From Muricea muricata (Eukaryota; Cnidaria; Anthozoa; Malacalcyonacea; Plexauridae), in NCBI GenBank assembly GCA_963855995.1, contig OY979723.1, forward strand, positions 4,958,176 to 5,022,175: a stretch of DNA of 64,000 nt, read 5' to 3'. Shown one piece after another: positions 29,390-43,400 of the stretch (its first letter is position 1; every line of letters starts with the position of its first letter). The notes beneath the pieces are model-generated. The model was given only the letters and a program-made list of their open reading frames with translations. It ran no database searches and had not been told where the DNA came from. The position numbers and the translations under genes were made by a program.

Positions 29390-32300
29390 TCACGGCGACG
29401 TTTTAGAGCTTAAAATGGTGTTTTCAGTGCTGAAGTGAACGAGTTGAGCGCAATGATGTACTGCAATCACGGACCTAAAAGAGACCTCATAAATGGAAAT
29501 TGCAGAACTTAGCAAGTCGTGAATCATGTTTTCGGCGTTCAAACCATCGAGATGAGCGAAATAACATGTTGAAATGAGAAACCTATAACTTGCTTGTAAA
29601 CTGAAAAGAAACGATCTTAGAACCATCAAAATCGCGTTTTAAGCGTTCTAGAAGCGATTTGAGCGTAAAAACATGCTCAAATCACCAACTAATAATTGCC
29701 ATCTTAAATCGATCACGGCGACGTTTTAGAGCTTAAAATGGTGTTTTCAGTGCTGAAGAGAACGAGTTGAGCGCAATGATGTAATACAATCACCGACCTA
29801 AAAGAAACCTTCTAAATGGAAATCGCAGAACTTAGCAAGTCGGGAATCATGTTTTCGGCGTTCAAACCATCGAGATGAGCGAAATAACATGTTGAAATGA
29901 GAAACCTATAACTTTCTTGTAAACTGAAAAGAAACGATCTTAGAACCATCAAAATCGCGTTTTAAGCGTTCTAGAAGCGATTTGAGCGTAAAAACATGCT
30001 CAAATCACCAAATAAAAATTGCCGTCTTAAATCGATCACGGCGACGTTTTAGAGCTTAAAATGGTGTTTTCAGTGCTGAAGTGAACGAGTTGAGCGCAAT
30101 GATGTACTACAATCACGGACCTAAAAGAGACCTTCTAAATGGAAATCGCAGAACTTAGCAAGTCGGGAATCATGTTTTCGGCGCTCAAACCATTGAGATG
30201 AGCGAAATAACATGTTGAAATGAGAAACCCATAAGTTGCTTGTAAACTGAAAAGAAACGGTCTTAGAACCATCAAAATCGCGTTTTAAGCGTTCTAGAAG
30301 CGATTTGAGCGTAAAAACATGCTCAAATCACCAACTAAAAATTGCCGTCTTAAATCGATCACGGCGACGTTTTAGAGCTTAAAATGGTGTTTTCAGTGCT
30401 GAAGTGAACGAGTTGAGCGCAATGATGTACTGCAATCACGGACCTAAAAGAGACCTCATAAATGGAAATTGCTTAACTTAGCAAGTCGTGAATCATGTTT
30501 TCGGCGTTCAAACCATCGAGATGAGCGAAATAACATGTTGAAATGAGAAACCTATAACTTGCTTGTAAACTGAAAAGAAACGATCTTAGAACCATCAAAA
30601 TCGCGTTTTAAGCGTTCTAGAAGCGATTTGAGCGTAAAAACATGCTCAAATCACCAATTAATAATTGCCATCTTAAATCGATCACGGCGACGTTTTAGAG
30701 CTTAAAATGGTGTTTTCAGTGGTGAAGAGAACGAGTTGAGCGCAATGATGTAATACAATCACCGACCTAAAAGAAACCTTCTAAATGGAAATCGCAGAAC
30801 TTAGCAAGTCGGGAATCATGTTTTCGGCGTTCAAACCATCGAGATGAGCGAAATAACATGTTGAAATGAGAAACCTATAACTTTCTTGTAAACTGAAAAG
30901 AAACGATCTTAGAACCATCAAAATCGCGTTTTAAGCGTTCTAGAAGCGATTTGAGCGTAAAAACATGCTCAAATCACCAAATAAAAATTGCCGTCTTAAA
31001 TCGATCACGGCGACGTTTTAGAGCTTAAAATGGTGTTTTCAGTGCTGAAGTGAACGAGTTGAGCGCAATGATGTACTACAATCACGGACCTAAAAGAGAC
31101 CTTCTAAATGGAAATCGCAGAACTTAGCAAGTCGGGAATCATGTTTTCGGCGCTCAAACCATTGAGATGAGCGAAATAACATGTTGAAATGAGAAACCCA
31201 TAAGTTGCTTGTAAACTGAAAAGAAACGGTCTTAGAACCATCAAAATCGCGTTTTAAGCGTTCTAGAAGCGATTTGAGCGTAAAAACATGCTCAAATCAC
31301 CAAATAAAAATTGCCGTCTTAAATCGATCACGGCGACGTTTTAGAGCTTAAAATGGTGTTTTCAGTGCTGAAGTGAACGAGTTGAGCGCAATGATGTACT
31401 ACAATCACGGACCTAAAAGAGACCTTCTAAATGGAAATCGCAGAACTTAGCAAGTCGGGAATCATGTTTTCGGCGCTCAAACCATTGAGATGAGCGAAAT
31501 AACATGTTGAAATGAGAAACCCATAAGTTGCTTGTAAACTGAAAAGAAACGGTCTTAGAACCATCAAAATCGCGTTTTAAGCGTTCTAGAAGCGATTTGA
31601 GCGTAAAAACATGCTCAAATCACCAACTAAAAATTGCCGTCTTAAATCGATCACGGCGACGTTTTAGAGCTTAAAATGGTGTTTTCAGTGCTGAAGTGAA
31701 CGAGTTGAGCGCAATGATGTACTGCAATCACGGACCTAAAAGAGACCTCATAAATGGAAATTGCAGAACTTAGCAAGTCGTGAATCATGTTTTCGGCGTT
31801 CAAACCATCGAGATGAGCGAAATAACATGTTGAAATGAGAAACCTATAACTTGCTTGTAAACTGAAAAGAAACGATCTTAGAACCATCAAAATCGCGTTT
31901 TAAGCGTTCTAGAAGCGATTTGAGCGTAAAAACATGCTCAAATCACCAACTAATAATTGCCATCTTAAATCGATCACGGCGACGTTTTAGAGCTTAAAAT
32001 GGTGTTTTCAGTGCTGAAGAGAACGAGTTGAGCGCAATGATGTAATACAATCACCGACCTAAAAGAAACCTTCTAAATGGAAATCGCAGAACTTAGCAAG
32101 TCGGGAATCATGTTTTCGGCGTTCAAACCATCGAGATGAGCGAAATAACATGTTGAAATGAGAAACCTATAACTTTCTTGTAAACTGAAAAGAAACGATC
32201 TTAGAACCATCAAAATCGCGTTTTAAGCGTTCTAGAAGCGATTTGAGCGTAAAAACATGCTCAAATCACCAAATAAAAATTGCCGTCTTAAATCGATCAC

Positions 32301-35300
32301 GGCGACGTTTTAGAGCTTAAAATGGTGTTTTCAGTGCTGAAGTGAACGAGTTGAGCGCAATGATGTACTACAATCACGGACCTAAAAGAGACCTTCTAAA
32401 TGGAAATCGCAGAACTTAGCAAGTCGGGAATCATGTTTTCGGCGCTCAAACCATTGAGATGAGCGAAATAACATGTTGAAATGAGAAACCCATAAGTTGC
32501 TTGTAAACTGAAAAGAAACGGTCTTAGAACCATCAAAATCGCGTTTTAAGCGTTCTAGAAGCGATTTGAGCGTAAAAACATGCTCAAATCACCAACTAAA
32601 AATTGCCGTCTTAAATCGATCACGGCGACGTTTTAGAGCTTAAAATGGTGTTTTCAGTGCTGAAGTGAACGAGTTGAGCGCAATGATGTACTGCAATCAC
32701 GGACCTAAAAGAGACCTCATAAATGGAAATTGCTTAACTTAGCAAGTCGTGAATCATGTTTTCGGCGTTCAAACCATCGAGATGAGCGAAATAACATGTT
32801 GAAATGAGAAACCTATAACTTGCTTGTAAACTGAAAAGAAACGATCTTAGAACCATCAAAATCGCGTTTTAAGCGTTCTAGAAGCGATTTGAGCGTAAAA
32901 ACATGCTCAAATCACCAATTAATAATTGCCATCTTAAATCGATCACGGCGACGTTTTAGAGCTTAAAATGGTGTTTTCAGTGGTGAAGAGAACGAGTTGA
33001 GCGCAATGATGTAATACAATCACCGACCTAAAAGAAACCTTCTAAATGGAAATCGCAGAACTTAGCAAGTCGGGAATCATGTTTTCGGCGTTCAAACCAT
33101 CGAGATGAGCGAAATAACATGTTGAAATGAGAAACCTATAACTTTCTTGTAAACTGAAAAGAAACGATCTTAGAACCATCAAAATCGCGTTTTAAGCGTT
33201 CTAGAAGCGATTTGAGCGTAAAAACATGCTCAAATCACCAAATAAAAATTGCCGTCTTAAATCGATCACGGCGACGTTTTAGAGCTTAAAATGGTGTTTT
33301 CAGTGCTGAAGTGAACGAGTTGAGCGCAATGATGTACTACAATCACGGACCTAAAAGAGACCTTCTAAATGGAAATCGCAGAACTTAGCAAGTCGGGAAT
33401 CATGTTTTCGGCGCTCAAACCATTGAGATGAGCGAAATAACATGTTGAAATGAGAAACCCATAAGTTGCTTGTAAACTGAAAAGAAACGGTCTTAGAACC
33501 ATCAAAATCGCGTTTTAAGCGTTCTAGAAGCGATTTGAGCGTAAAAACATGCTCAAATCACCAAATAAAAATTGCCGTCTTAAATCGATCACGGCGACGT
33601 TTTAGAGCTTAAAATGGTGTTTTCAGTGCTGAACTGAACGAGTTGAGCGCAATGATGTACTACAATCACGGACCTAAAAGAGACCTTCTAAATGGAAATC
33701 GCAGAACTTAGCAAGTCGGGAATCATGTTTTCGGCGCTCAAACCATTGAGATGAGCGAAATAACATGTTGAAATGAGAAACCCATAAGTTGCTTGTAAAC
33801 TGAAAAGAAACGGTCTTAGAACCATCAAAATCGCGTTTTAAGCGTTCTAGAAGCGATTTGAGCGTAAGAACATGCTCAAATCACCAACTAAAAATTGCCG
33901 TCTTAAATCGATCACGGCGACTTTTGGAGCTTAAAATAGTGTTTTCAGTGCTGAAGTGAACGAGTTGAGCGCAATGATGTACTACAATCACGGACCTAAA
34001 AGAGACCTTCTAAATGGAAATCGCAGAACTTAGCAAGTCGGGAATCATGTTTTCGGCGCTCAAACCATTGAGATGAGCGAAATAACATGTTGAAATGAGA
34101 AACCTATAACTTGCTTGTAAACTGAAAAAAAACGATCTTAGAACCATCAAAATCGCGTTTTAAGCGTTCTAAAAGCGATTTGAGCGTAAAAACATGCTCA
34201 AATCACCAACTAAAAATATCCGTCTTAAATCGATCACGGCGACGTTTTAGAGCTTAAAATGGTGTTTTCAGTGCTGAAGTGAACGAGTTGAGCGTAATGA
34301 TGTACTACAATCACGGACCTAAAAGAGACCTTCTAAATGGAAATCGCAGAACTTAGCAAGTCGGGAATCATGTTTTCGGCGCTCAAACCATTGAGATGAG
34401 CGAAATAACATGTTGAAATGAGAAACCTATAACTTGCTTGTAAACTGAAAAGAAACGATCTTAGAACCATCAAAATCGCGTTTTAAGCGTTGTAGAAGCG
34501 ATTTGAGCGTAAAAACATGCTCAAATCACCAACTAAAAATTGCCGTCTTAAATCGATCACGGCGACGTTTTAGAGCTTAAAATGGTGTTTTCAGTGCTGA
34601 AGTGAACGAGTTGAGCGCAATGATGTACTGCAATCACGGACCTAAAAGAGACCTCATAAATGGAAATTGCAGAACTTAGCAAGTCGTGAATCATGTTTTC
34701 GGCGTTCAAACCATCGAGATGAGCGAAATAACATGTTGAAATGAGAAACCTATAACTTGCTTGTAAACTGAAAAGAAACGATCTTAGAACCATCAAAATC
34801 GCGTTTCAAGCGTTCTAGAAGCGATTTGAGCGTAAAAACATGCTCAAATCACCAACTAATAATTGCCATCTTAAATCGATCACGGCGACGTTTTAGAGCT
34901 TAAAATGGTGTTTTCAGTGCTGAAGTGAACGAGTTGAGCGCAATGATGTAATACAATCACCGACCTAAAAGAAACCTTCTAAATGGAAATCGCAGAACTT
35001 AGCAAGTCGGGAATCATGTTTTCGGCGTTCAAACCATCGAGATGAGCGAAATAACATGTTGAAATGAGAAACCTATAACTTTCTTGTAAACTGAAAAGAA
35101 ACGATCTTAGAACCATCAAAATCGCGTTTTAAGCGTTCTAGAAGCGATTTGAGCGTAAAAACATGCTCAAATCACCAAATAAAAATTGCCGTCTTAAATC
35201 GATCACGGCGACGTTTTAGAGCTTAAAATGGTGTTTTCAGTGCTGAAGTGAACGAGTTGAGCGCAATGATGTACTACAATCACGGACCTAAAAGAGACCT

Positions 35301-37462
35301 TCTAAATGGAAATCGCAGAACTTAGCAAGTCGGGAATCATGTTTTCGGTGCTCAAACCATTGAGATGAGCGAAATAACATGTTGAAATGAGAAACCCATA
35401 AGTTGCTTGTAAACTGAAAAGAAACGGTCTTAGAACCATCAAAATCGCGTTTTAAGCGTTCTAGAAGCGATTTGAGCGTAAGAACATGCTCAAATCACCA
35501 ACTAAAAATTGCCGTTTTAAATCGATCACGGCGACTTTTATAGCTTAAAATAGTGTTTTCAGTGCTGAAGTGAACGAGTTGAGCGCAATGATGTACTACA
35601 ATCACGGACCTAAAAGAGACCTTCTAAATGGAAATCGCAGAACTTAGCAAGTCGGGAATCATGTTTTCGGCGCTCAAACCATTGAGATGAGCGAAATAAC
35701 ATGTTCAAATGAGAAACCTATAACTTGCTTGTAAACTGAAAAGAAACGATCTTAGAACCATCAAAATCGCGTTTTAAGCGTTCTAGAAGAGATTTGAGCG
35801 TAAAAACATGCTCAAATCACCAACTAAAAATTGCCGTCTTAAATCGATCACGGCGACGTTTTAGAGCTTAAAATGGTGTTTTCAGTGCTGAAGTGAACGA
35901 GTTGAGCGCAATGATGTACTACAATCACGGACCTAAAAGAGACCTTCTAAATGGAAATCGCAGAACTTAGCAAGTCGGGAATCATGTTTTCGGCGCTCAA
36001 ACCATTGAGATGAGCGAAATAACATGTTCAAATGAGAAACCTATAACTTGCTTGTAAACTGAAAAGAAACGATCTTAGAACCATCAAAATCGCGTTTTAA
36101 GCGTTCTAGAAGAGATTTGAGCGTAAAAACATGCTCAAATCACCAACTAAAAATTGCCGTCTTAAATCGATCACGGCGACGTTTTAGAGCTTAAAATGGT
36201 GTTTTCAGTGCTGAAGTGAACGAGTTGAGCGCAATGATGTACTACAATCACGGACCTAAAAGAGACCTTCTAAATGGAAATCGCAGAACTTAGCAAGTCG
36301 GGAATCATGTTTTCGGCGCTCAAACCATTGAGATGAGCGAAATAACATGTTGAAATGAGAAACCTATAACTTGCTTGTAAACTGAAAAGAAACGATCTTA
36401 GAACCATCAAAATCGCGTTTTAAGCGTTCTAGAAGCGATTTGAGCGTAAAAACATGCTCAAATCACCAACTAAAAATTGCCGTCTTAAATCGATCACGGC
36501 GACGTTTTGGAGCTTAAAATGGTGTTTTCAGTGCTGAAGTGAACGAGTTGAGCGCAATGATGTACTGCAATCACGGACCTTAAAGAGACCTTCAAAATGG
36601 AAATTGCAGAACTTAGCAAGTCGGGAATCATGTTTTCGGCGCTCAAACCATTGAGATGAGCGAAATAACATGTTGAAATGAGAAACCTATAACTCTCTTG
36701 TAAACTGAAAAGAAACGATCTTAGAACCATCAAAATCGCGTTTTAAGCGTTCTAGAAGCGATTTGAGCGTAAAAACATGCTCAAATCACCAACTAATAAT
36801 TGCCGTCTTAAATCGATCACGGCACCGTTTTAGAGCTTAAAATGGTGTTTTCAGTGCTGAAGTGAACGAGTTGAGCGCAATGATGTAATACAATCACCGA
36901 CCTAAAAGAAACCTTCTAAATGGAAATCGCAGAACTTAGCAAGTCGGGAATCATGTTTTCGGCGCTCAAACCATTGAGATGAGCGAAATAACATGTTGAA
37001 ATGAGAAACCTTTAAGTTGCTTGTAAACTGAAAAGAAATGGTCTTAGAACCATCAAAATCGCGTTTTAAGCGTTCTAGAAGCGATTTGAGCGTAAAAACA
37101 TGCTCAAATCACCAAATAAAAATTGCCGTCTTAAATCGATCACGGCGACGTTTTAGAGCTTAAAATGGTGTTTTCAGTGCTGAAGTGAACGAGTTGAGCG
37201 CAATGATGTACTACAATCACGGACCTAAAAGAGACCTTCTAAATGGAAATCGCAGAACTTAGCAAGTCGGGAATCATGTTTTCGGCGCTCAAACCATTGA
37301 GATGAGCGAAATAACATGTTGAAATGAGAAACCCATAAGTTGCTTGTAAACTGAAAAGAAACGGTCTTAGAACCATCAAAATCGCGTTTTAAGCGTTCTA
37401 GAAGCGATTTGAGCGTAAAAACATGCTCAAATCACCAACTAAAAATTGCCGTCTTAAATCGA
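29390..37462. repeat. Higher-order repeat block A (8073 bp, 25 monomers)
   Basis: Repeats at a fixed offset of 8073 bp in block B. Private markers are shared at the offset: GCTTAACTTAG at 30471 and 38544, GCTGAACTGAACG at about 33630 and 41703, TGAAAAAAAACG at about 34122 and 42195. Inside it a 7-monomer unit of 2261 bp is itself duplicated (29390 and 31651; GCTTAAC at 30471 and 32732). Confidence 0.9.
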
Positions 37463-40400
37463 TCACGGCGACGTTTTAGAGCTTAAAATGGTGTTTTCAG
37501 TGCTGAAGTGAACGAGTTGAGCGCAATGATGTACTGCAATCACGGACCTAAAAGAGACCTCATAAATGGAAATTGCAGAACTTAGCAAGTCGTGAATCAT
37601 GTTTTCGGCGTTCAAACCATCGAGATGAGCGAAATAACATGTTGAAATGAGAAACCTATAACTTGCTTGTAAACTGAAAAGAAACGATCTTAGAACCATC
37701 AAAATCGCGTTTTAAGCGTTCTAGAAGCGATTTGAGCGTAAAAACATGCTCAAATCACCAACTAATAATTGCCATCTTAAATCGATCACGGCGACGTTTT
37801 AGAGCTTAAAATGGTGTTTTCAGTGCTGAAGAGAACGAGTTGAGCGCAATGATGTAATACAATCACCGACCTAAAAGAAACCTTCTAAATGGAAATCGCA
37901 GAACTTAGCAAGTCGGGAATCATGTTTTCGGCGTTCAAACCATCGAGATGAGCGAAATAACATGTTGAAATGAGAAACCTATAACTTTCTTGTAAACTGA
38001 AAAGAAACGATCTTAGAACCATCAAAATCGCGTTTTAAGCGTTCTAGAAGCGATTTGAGCGTAAAAACATGCTCAAATCACCAAATAAAAATTGCCGTCT
38101 TAAATCGATCACGGCGACGTTTTAGAGCTTAAAATGGTGTTTTCAGTGCTGAAGTGAACGAGTTGAGCGCAATGATGTACTACAATCACGGACCTAAAAG
38201 AGACCTTCTAAATGGAAATCGCAGAACTTAGCAAGTCGGGAATCATGTTTTCGGCGCTCAAACCATTGAGATGAGCGAAATAACATGTTGAAATGAGAAA
38301 CCCATAAGTTGCTTGTAAACTGAAAAGAAACGGTCTTAGAACCATCAAAATCGCGTTTTAAGCGTTCTAGAAGCGATTTGAGCGTAAAAACATGCTCAAA
38401 TCACCAACTAAAAATTGCCGTCTTAAATCGATCACGGCGACGTTTTAGAGCTTAAAATGGTGTTTTCAGTGCTGAAGTGAACGAGTTGAGCGCAATGATG
38501 TACTGCAATCACGGACCTAAAAGAGACCTCATAAATGGAAATTGCTTAACTTAGCAAGTCGTGAATCATGTTTTCGGCGTTCAAACCATCGAGATGAGCG
38601 AAATAACATGTTGAAATGAGAAACCTATAACTTGCTTGTAAACTGAAAAGAAACGATCTTAGAACCATCAAAATCGCGTTTTAAGCGTTCTAGAAGCGAT
38701 TTGAGCGTAAAAACATGCTCAAATCACCAATTAATAATTGCCATCTTAAATCGATCACGGCGACGTTTTAGAGCTTAAAATGGTGTTTTCAGTGGTGAAG
38801 AGAACGAGTTGAGCGCAATGATGTAATACAATCACCGACCTAAAAGAAACCTTCTAAATGGAAATCGCAGAACTTAGCAAGTCGGGAATCATGTTTTCGG
38901 CGTTCAAACCATCGAGATGAGCGAAATAACATGTTGAAATGAGAAACCTATAACTTTCTTGTAAACTGAAAAGAAACGATCTTAGAACCATCAAAATCGC
39001 GTTTTAAGCGTTCTAGAAGCGATTTGAGCGTAAAAACATGCTCAAATCACCAAATAAAAATTGCCGTCTTAAATCGATCACGGCGACGTTTTAGAGCTTA
39101 AAATGGTGTTTTCAGTGCTGAAGTGAACGAGTTGAGCGCAATGATGTACTACAATCACGGACCTAAAAGAGACCTTCTAAATGGAAATCGCAGAACTTAG
39201 CAAGTCGGGAATCATGTTTTCGGCGCTCAAACCATTGAGATGAGCGAAATAACATGTTGAAATGAGAAACCCATAAGTTGCTTGTAAACTGAAAAGAAAC
39301 GGTCTTAGAACCATCAAAATCGCGTTTTAAGCGTTCTAGAAGCGATTTGAGCGTAAAAACATGCTCAAATCACCAAATAAAAATTGCCGTCTTAAATCGA
39401 TCACGGCGACGTTTTAGAGCTTAAAATGGTGTTTTCAGTGCTGAAGTGAACGAGTTGAGCGCAATGATGTACTACAATCACGGACCTAAAAGAGACCTTC
39501 TAAATGGAAATCGCAGAACTTAGCAAGTCGGGAATCATGTTTTCGGCGCTCAAACCATTGAGATGAGCGAAATAACATGTTGAAATGAGAAACCCATAAG
39601 TTGCTTGTAAACTGAAAAGAAACGGTCTTAGAACCATCAAAATCGCGTTTTAAGCGTTCTAGAAGCGATTTGAGCGTAAAAACATGCTCAAATCACCAAC
39701 TAAAAATTGCCGTCTTAAATCGATCACGGCGACGTTTTAGAGCTTAAAATGGTGTTTTCAGTGCTGAAGTGAACGAGTTGAGCGCAATGATGTACTGCAA
39801 TCACGGACCTAAAAGAGACCTCATAAATGGAAATTGCAGAACTTAGCAAGTCGTGAATCATGTTTTCGGCGTTCAAACCATCGAGATGAGCGAAATAACA
39901 TGTTGAAATGAGAAACCTATAACTTGCTTGTAAACTGAAAAGAAACGATCTTAGAACCATCAAAATCGCGTTTTAAGCGTTCTAGAAGCGATTTGAGCGT
40001 AAAAACATGCTCAAATCACCAACTAATAATTGCCATCTTAAATCGATCACGGCGACGTTTTAGAGCTTAAAATGGTGTTTTCAGTGCTGAAGAGAACGAG
40101 TTGAGCGCAATGATGTAATACAATCACCGACCTAAAAGAAACCTTCTAAATGGAAATCGCAGAACTTAGCAAGTCGGGAATCATGTTTTCGGCGTTCAAA
40201 CCATCGAGATGAGCGAAATAACATGTTGAAATGAGAAACCTATAACTTTCTTGTAAACTGAAAAGAAACGATCTTAGAACCATCAAAATCGCGTTTTAAG
40301 CGTTCTAGAAGCGATTTGAGCGTAAAAACATGCTCAAATCACCAAATAAAAATTGCCGTCTTAAATCGATCACGGCGACGTTTTAGAGCTTAAAATGGTG

Positions 40401-43400
40401 TTTTCAGTGCTGAAGTGAACGAGTTGAGCGCAATGATGTACTACAATCACGGACCTAAAAGAGACCTTCTAAATGGAAATCGCAGAACTTAGCAAGTCGG
40501 GAATCATGTTTTCGGCGCTCAAACCATTGAGATGAGCGAAATAACATGTTGAAATGAGAAACCCATAAGTTGCTTGTAAACTGAAAAGAAACGGTCTTAG
40601 AACCATCAAAATCGCGTTTTAAGCGTTCTAGAAGCGATTTGAGCGTAAAAACATGCTCAAATCACCAACTAAAAATTGCCGTCTTAAATCGATCACGGCG
40701 ACGTTTTAGAGCTTAAAATGGTGTTTTCAGTGCTGAAGTGAACGAGTTGAGCGCAATGATGTACTGCAATCACGGACCTAAAAGAGACCTCATAAATGGA
40801 AATTGCTTAACTTAGCAAGTCGTGAATCATGTTTTCGGCGTTCAAACCATCGAGATGAGCGAAATAACATGTTGAAATGAGAAACCTATAACTTGCTTGT
40901 AAACTGAAAAGAAACGATCTTAGAACCATCAAAATCGCGTTTTAAGCGTTCTAGAAGCGATTTGAGCGTAAAAACATGCTCAAATCACCAATTAATAATT
41001 GCCATCTTAAATCGATCACGGCGACGTTTTAGAGCTTAAAATGGTGTTTTCAGTGGTGAAGAGAACGAGTTGAGCGCAATGATGTAATACAATCACCGAC
41101 CTAAAAGAAACCTTCTAAATGGAAATCGCAGAACTTAGCAAGTCGGGAATCATGTTTTCGGCGTTCAAACCATCGAGATGAGCGAAATAACATGTTGAAA
41201 TGAGAAACCTATAACTTTCTTGTAAACTGAAAAGAAACGATCTTAGAACCATCAAAATCGCGTTTTAAGCGTTCTAGAAGCGATTTGAGCGTAAAAACAT
41301 GCTCAAATCACCAAATAAAAATTGCCGTCTTAAATCGATCACGGCGACGTTTTAGAGCTTAAAATGGTGTTTTCAGTGCTGAAGTGAACGAGTTGAGCGC
41401 AATGATGTACTACAATCACGGACCTAAAAGAGACCTTCTAAATGGAAATCGCAGAACTTAGCAAGTCGGGAATCATGTTTTCGGCGCTCAAACCATTGAG
41501 ATGAGCGAAATAACATGTTGAAATGAGAAACCCATAAGTTGCTTGTAAACTGAAAAGAAACGGTCTTAGAACCATCAAAATCGCGTTTTAAGCGTTCTAG
41601 AAGCGATTTGAGCGTAAAAACATGCTCAAATCACCAAATAAAAATTGCCGTCTTAAATCGATCACGGCGACGTTTTAGAGCTTAAAATGGTGTTTTCAGT
41701 GCTGAACTGAACGAGTTGAGCGCAATGATGTACTACAATCACGGACCTAAAAGAGACCTTCTAAATGGAAATCGCAGAACTTAGCAAGTCGGGAATCATG
41801 TTTTCGGCGCTCAAACCATTGAGATGAGCGAAATAACATGTTGAAATGAGAAACCCATAAGTTGCTTGTAAACTGAAAAGAAACGGTCTTAGAACCATCA
41901 AAATCGCGTTTTAAGCGTTCTAGAAGCGATTTGAGCGTAAGAACATGCTCAAATCACCAACTAAAAATTGCCGTCTTAAATCGATCACGGCGACTTTTGG
42001 AGCTTAAAATAGTGTTTTCAGTGCTGAAGTGAACGAGTTGAGCGCAATGATGTACTACAATCACGGACCTAAAAGAGACCTTCTAAATGGAAATCGCAGA
42101 ACTTAGCAAGTCGGGAATCATGTTTTCGGCGCTCAAACCATTGAGATGAGCGAAATAACATGTTGAAATGAGAAACCTATAACTTGCTTGTAAACTGAAA
42201 AAAAACGATCTTAGAACCATCAAAATCGCGTTTTAAGCGTTCTAAAAGCGATTTGAGCGTAAAAACATGCTCAAATCACCAACTAAAAATATCCGTCTTA
42301 AATCGATCACGGCGACGTTTTAGAGCTTAAAATGGTGTTTTCAGTGCTGAAGTGAACGAGTTGAGCGTAATGATGTACTACAATCACGGACCTAAAAGAG
42401 ACCTTCTAAATGGAAATCGCAGAACTTAGCAAGTCGGGAATCATGTTTTCGGCGCTCAAACCATTGAGATGAGCGAAATAACATGTTGAAATGAGAAACC
42501 TATAACTTGCTTGTAAACTGAAAAGAAACGATCTTAGAACCATCAAAATCGCGTTTTAAGCGTTGTAGAAGCGATTTGAGCGTAAAAACATGCTCAAATC
42601 ACCAACTAAAAATTGCCGTCTTAAATCGATCACGGCGACGTTTTAGAGCTTAAAATGGTGTTTTCAGTGCTGAAGTGAACGAGTTGAGCGCAATGATGTA
42701 CTGCAATCACGGACCTAAAAGAGACCTCATAAATGGAAATTGCAGAACTTAGCAAGTCGTGAATCATGTTTTCGGCGTTCAAACCATCGAGATGAGCGAA
42801 ATAACATGTTGAAATGAGAAACCTATAACTTGCTTGTAAACTGAAAAGAAACGATCTTAGAACCATCAAAATCGCGTTTCAAGCGTTCTAGAAGCGATTT
42901 GAGCGTAAAAACATGCTCAAATCACCAACTAATAATTGCCATCTTAAATCGATCACGGCGACGTTTTAGAGCTTAAAATGGTGTTTTCAGTGCTGAAGTG
43001 AACGAGTTGAGCGCAATGATGTAATACAATCACCGACCTAAAAGAAACCTTCTAAATGGAAATCGCAGAACTTAGCAAGTCGGGAATCATGTTTTCGGCG
43101 TTCAAACCATCGAGATGAGCGAAATAACATGTTGAAATGAGAAACCTATAACTTTCTTGTAAACTGAAAAGAAACGATCTTAGAACCATCAAAATCGCGT
43201 TTTAAGCGTTCTAGAAGCGATTTGAGCGTAAAAACATGCTCAAATCACCAAATAAAAATTGCCGTCTTAAATCGATCACGGCGACGTTTTAGAGCTTAAA
43301 ATGGTGTTTTCAGTGCTGAAGTGAACGAGTTGAGCGCAATGATGTACTACAATCACGGACCTAAAAGAGACCTTCTAAATGGAAATCGCAGAACTTAGCA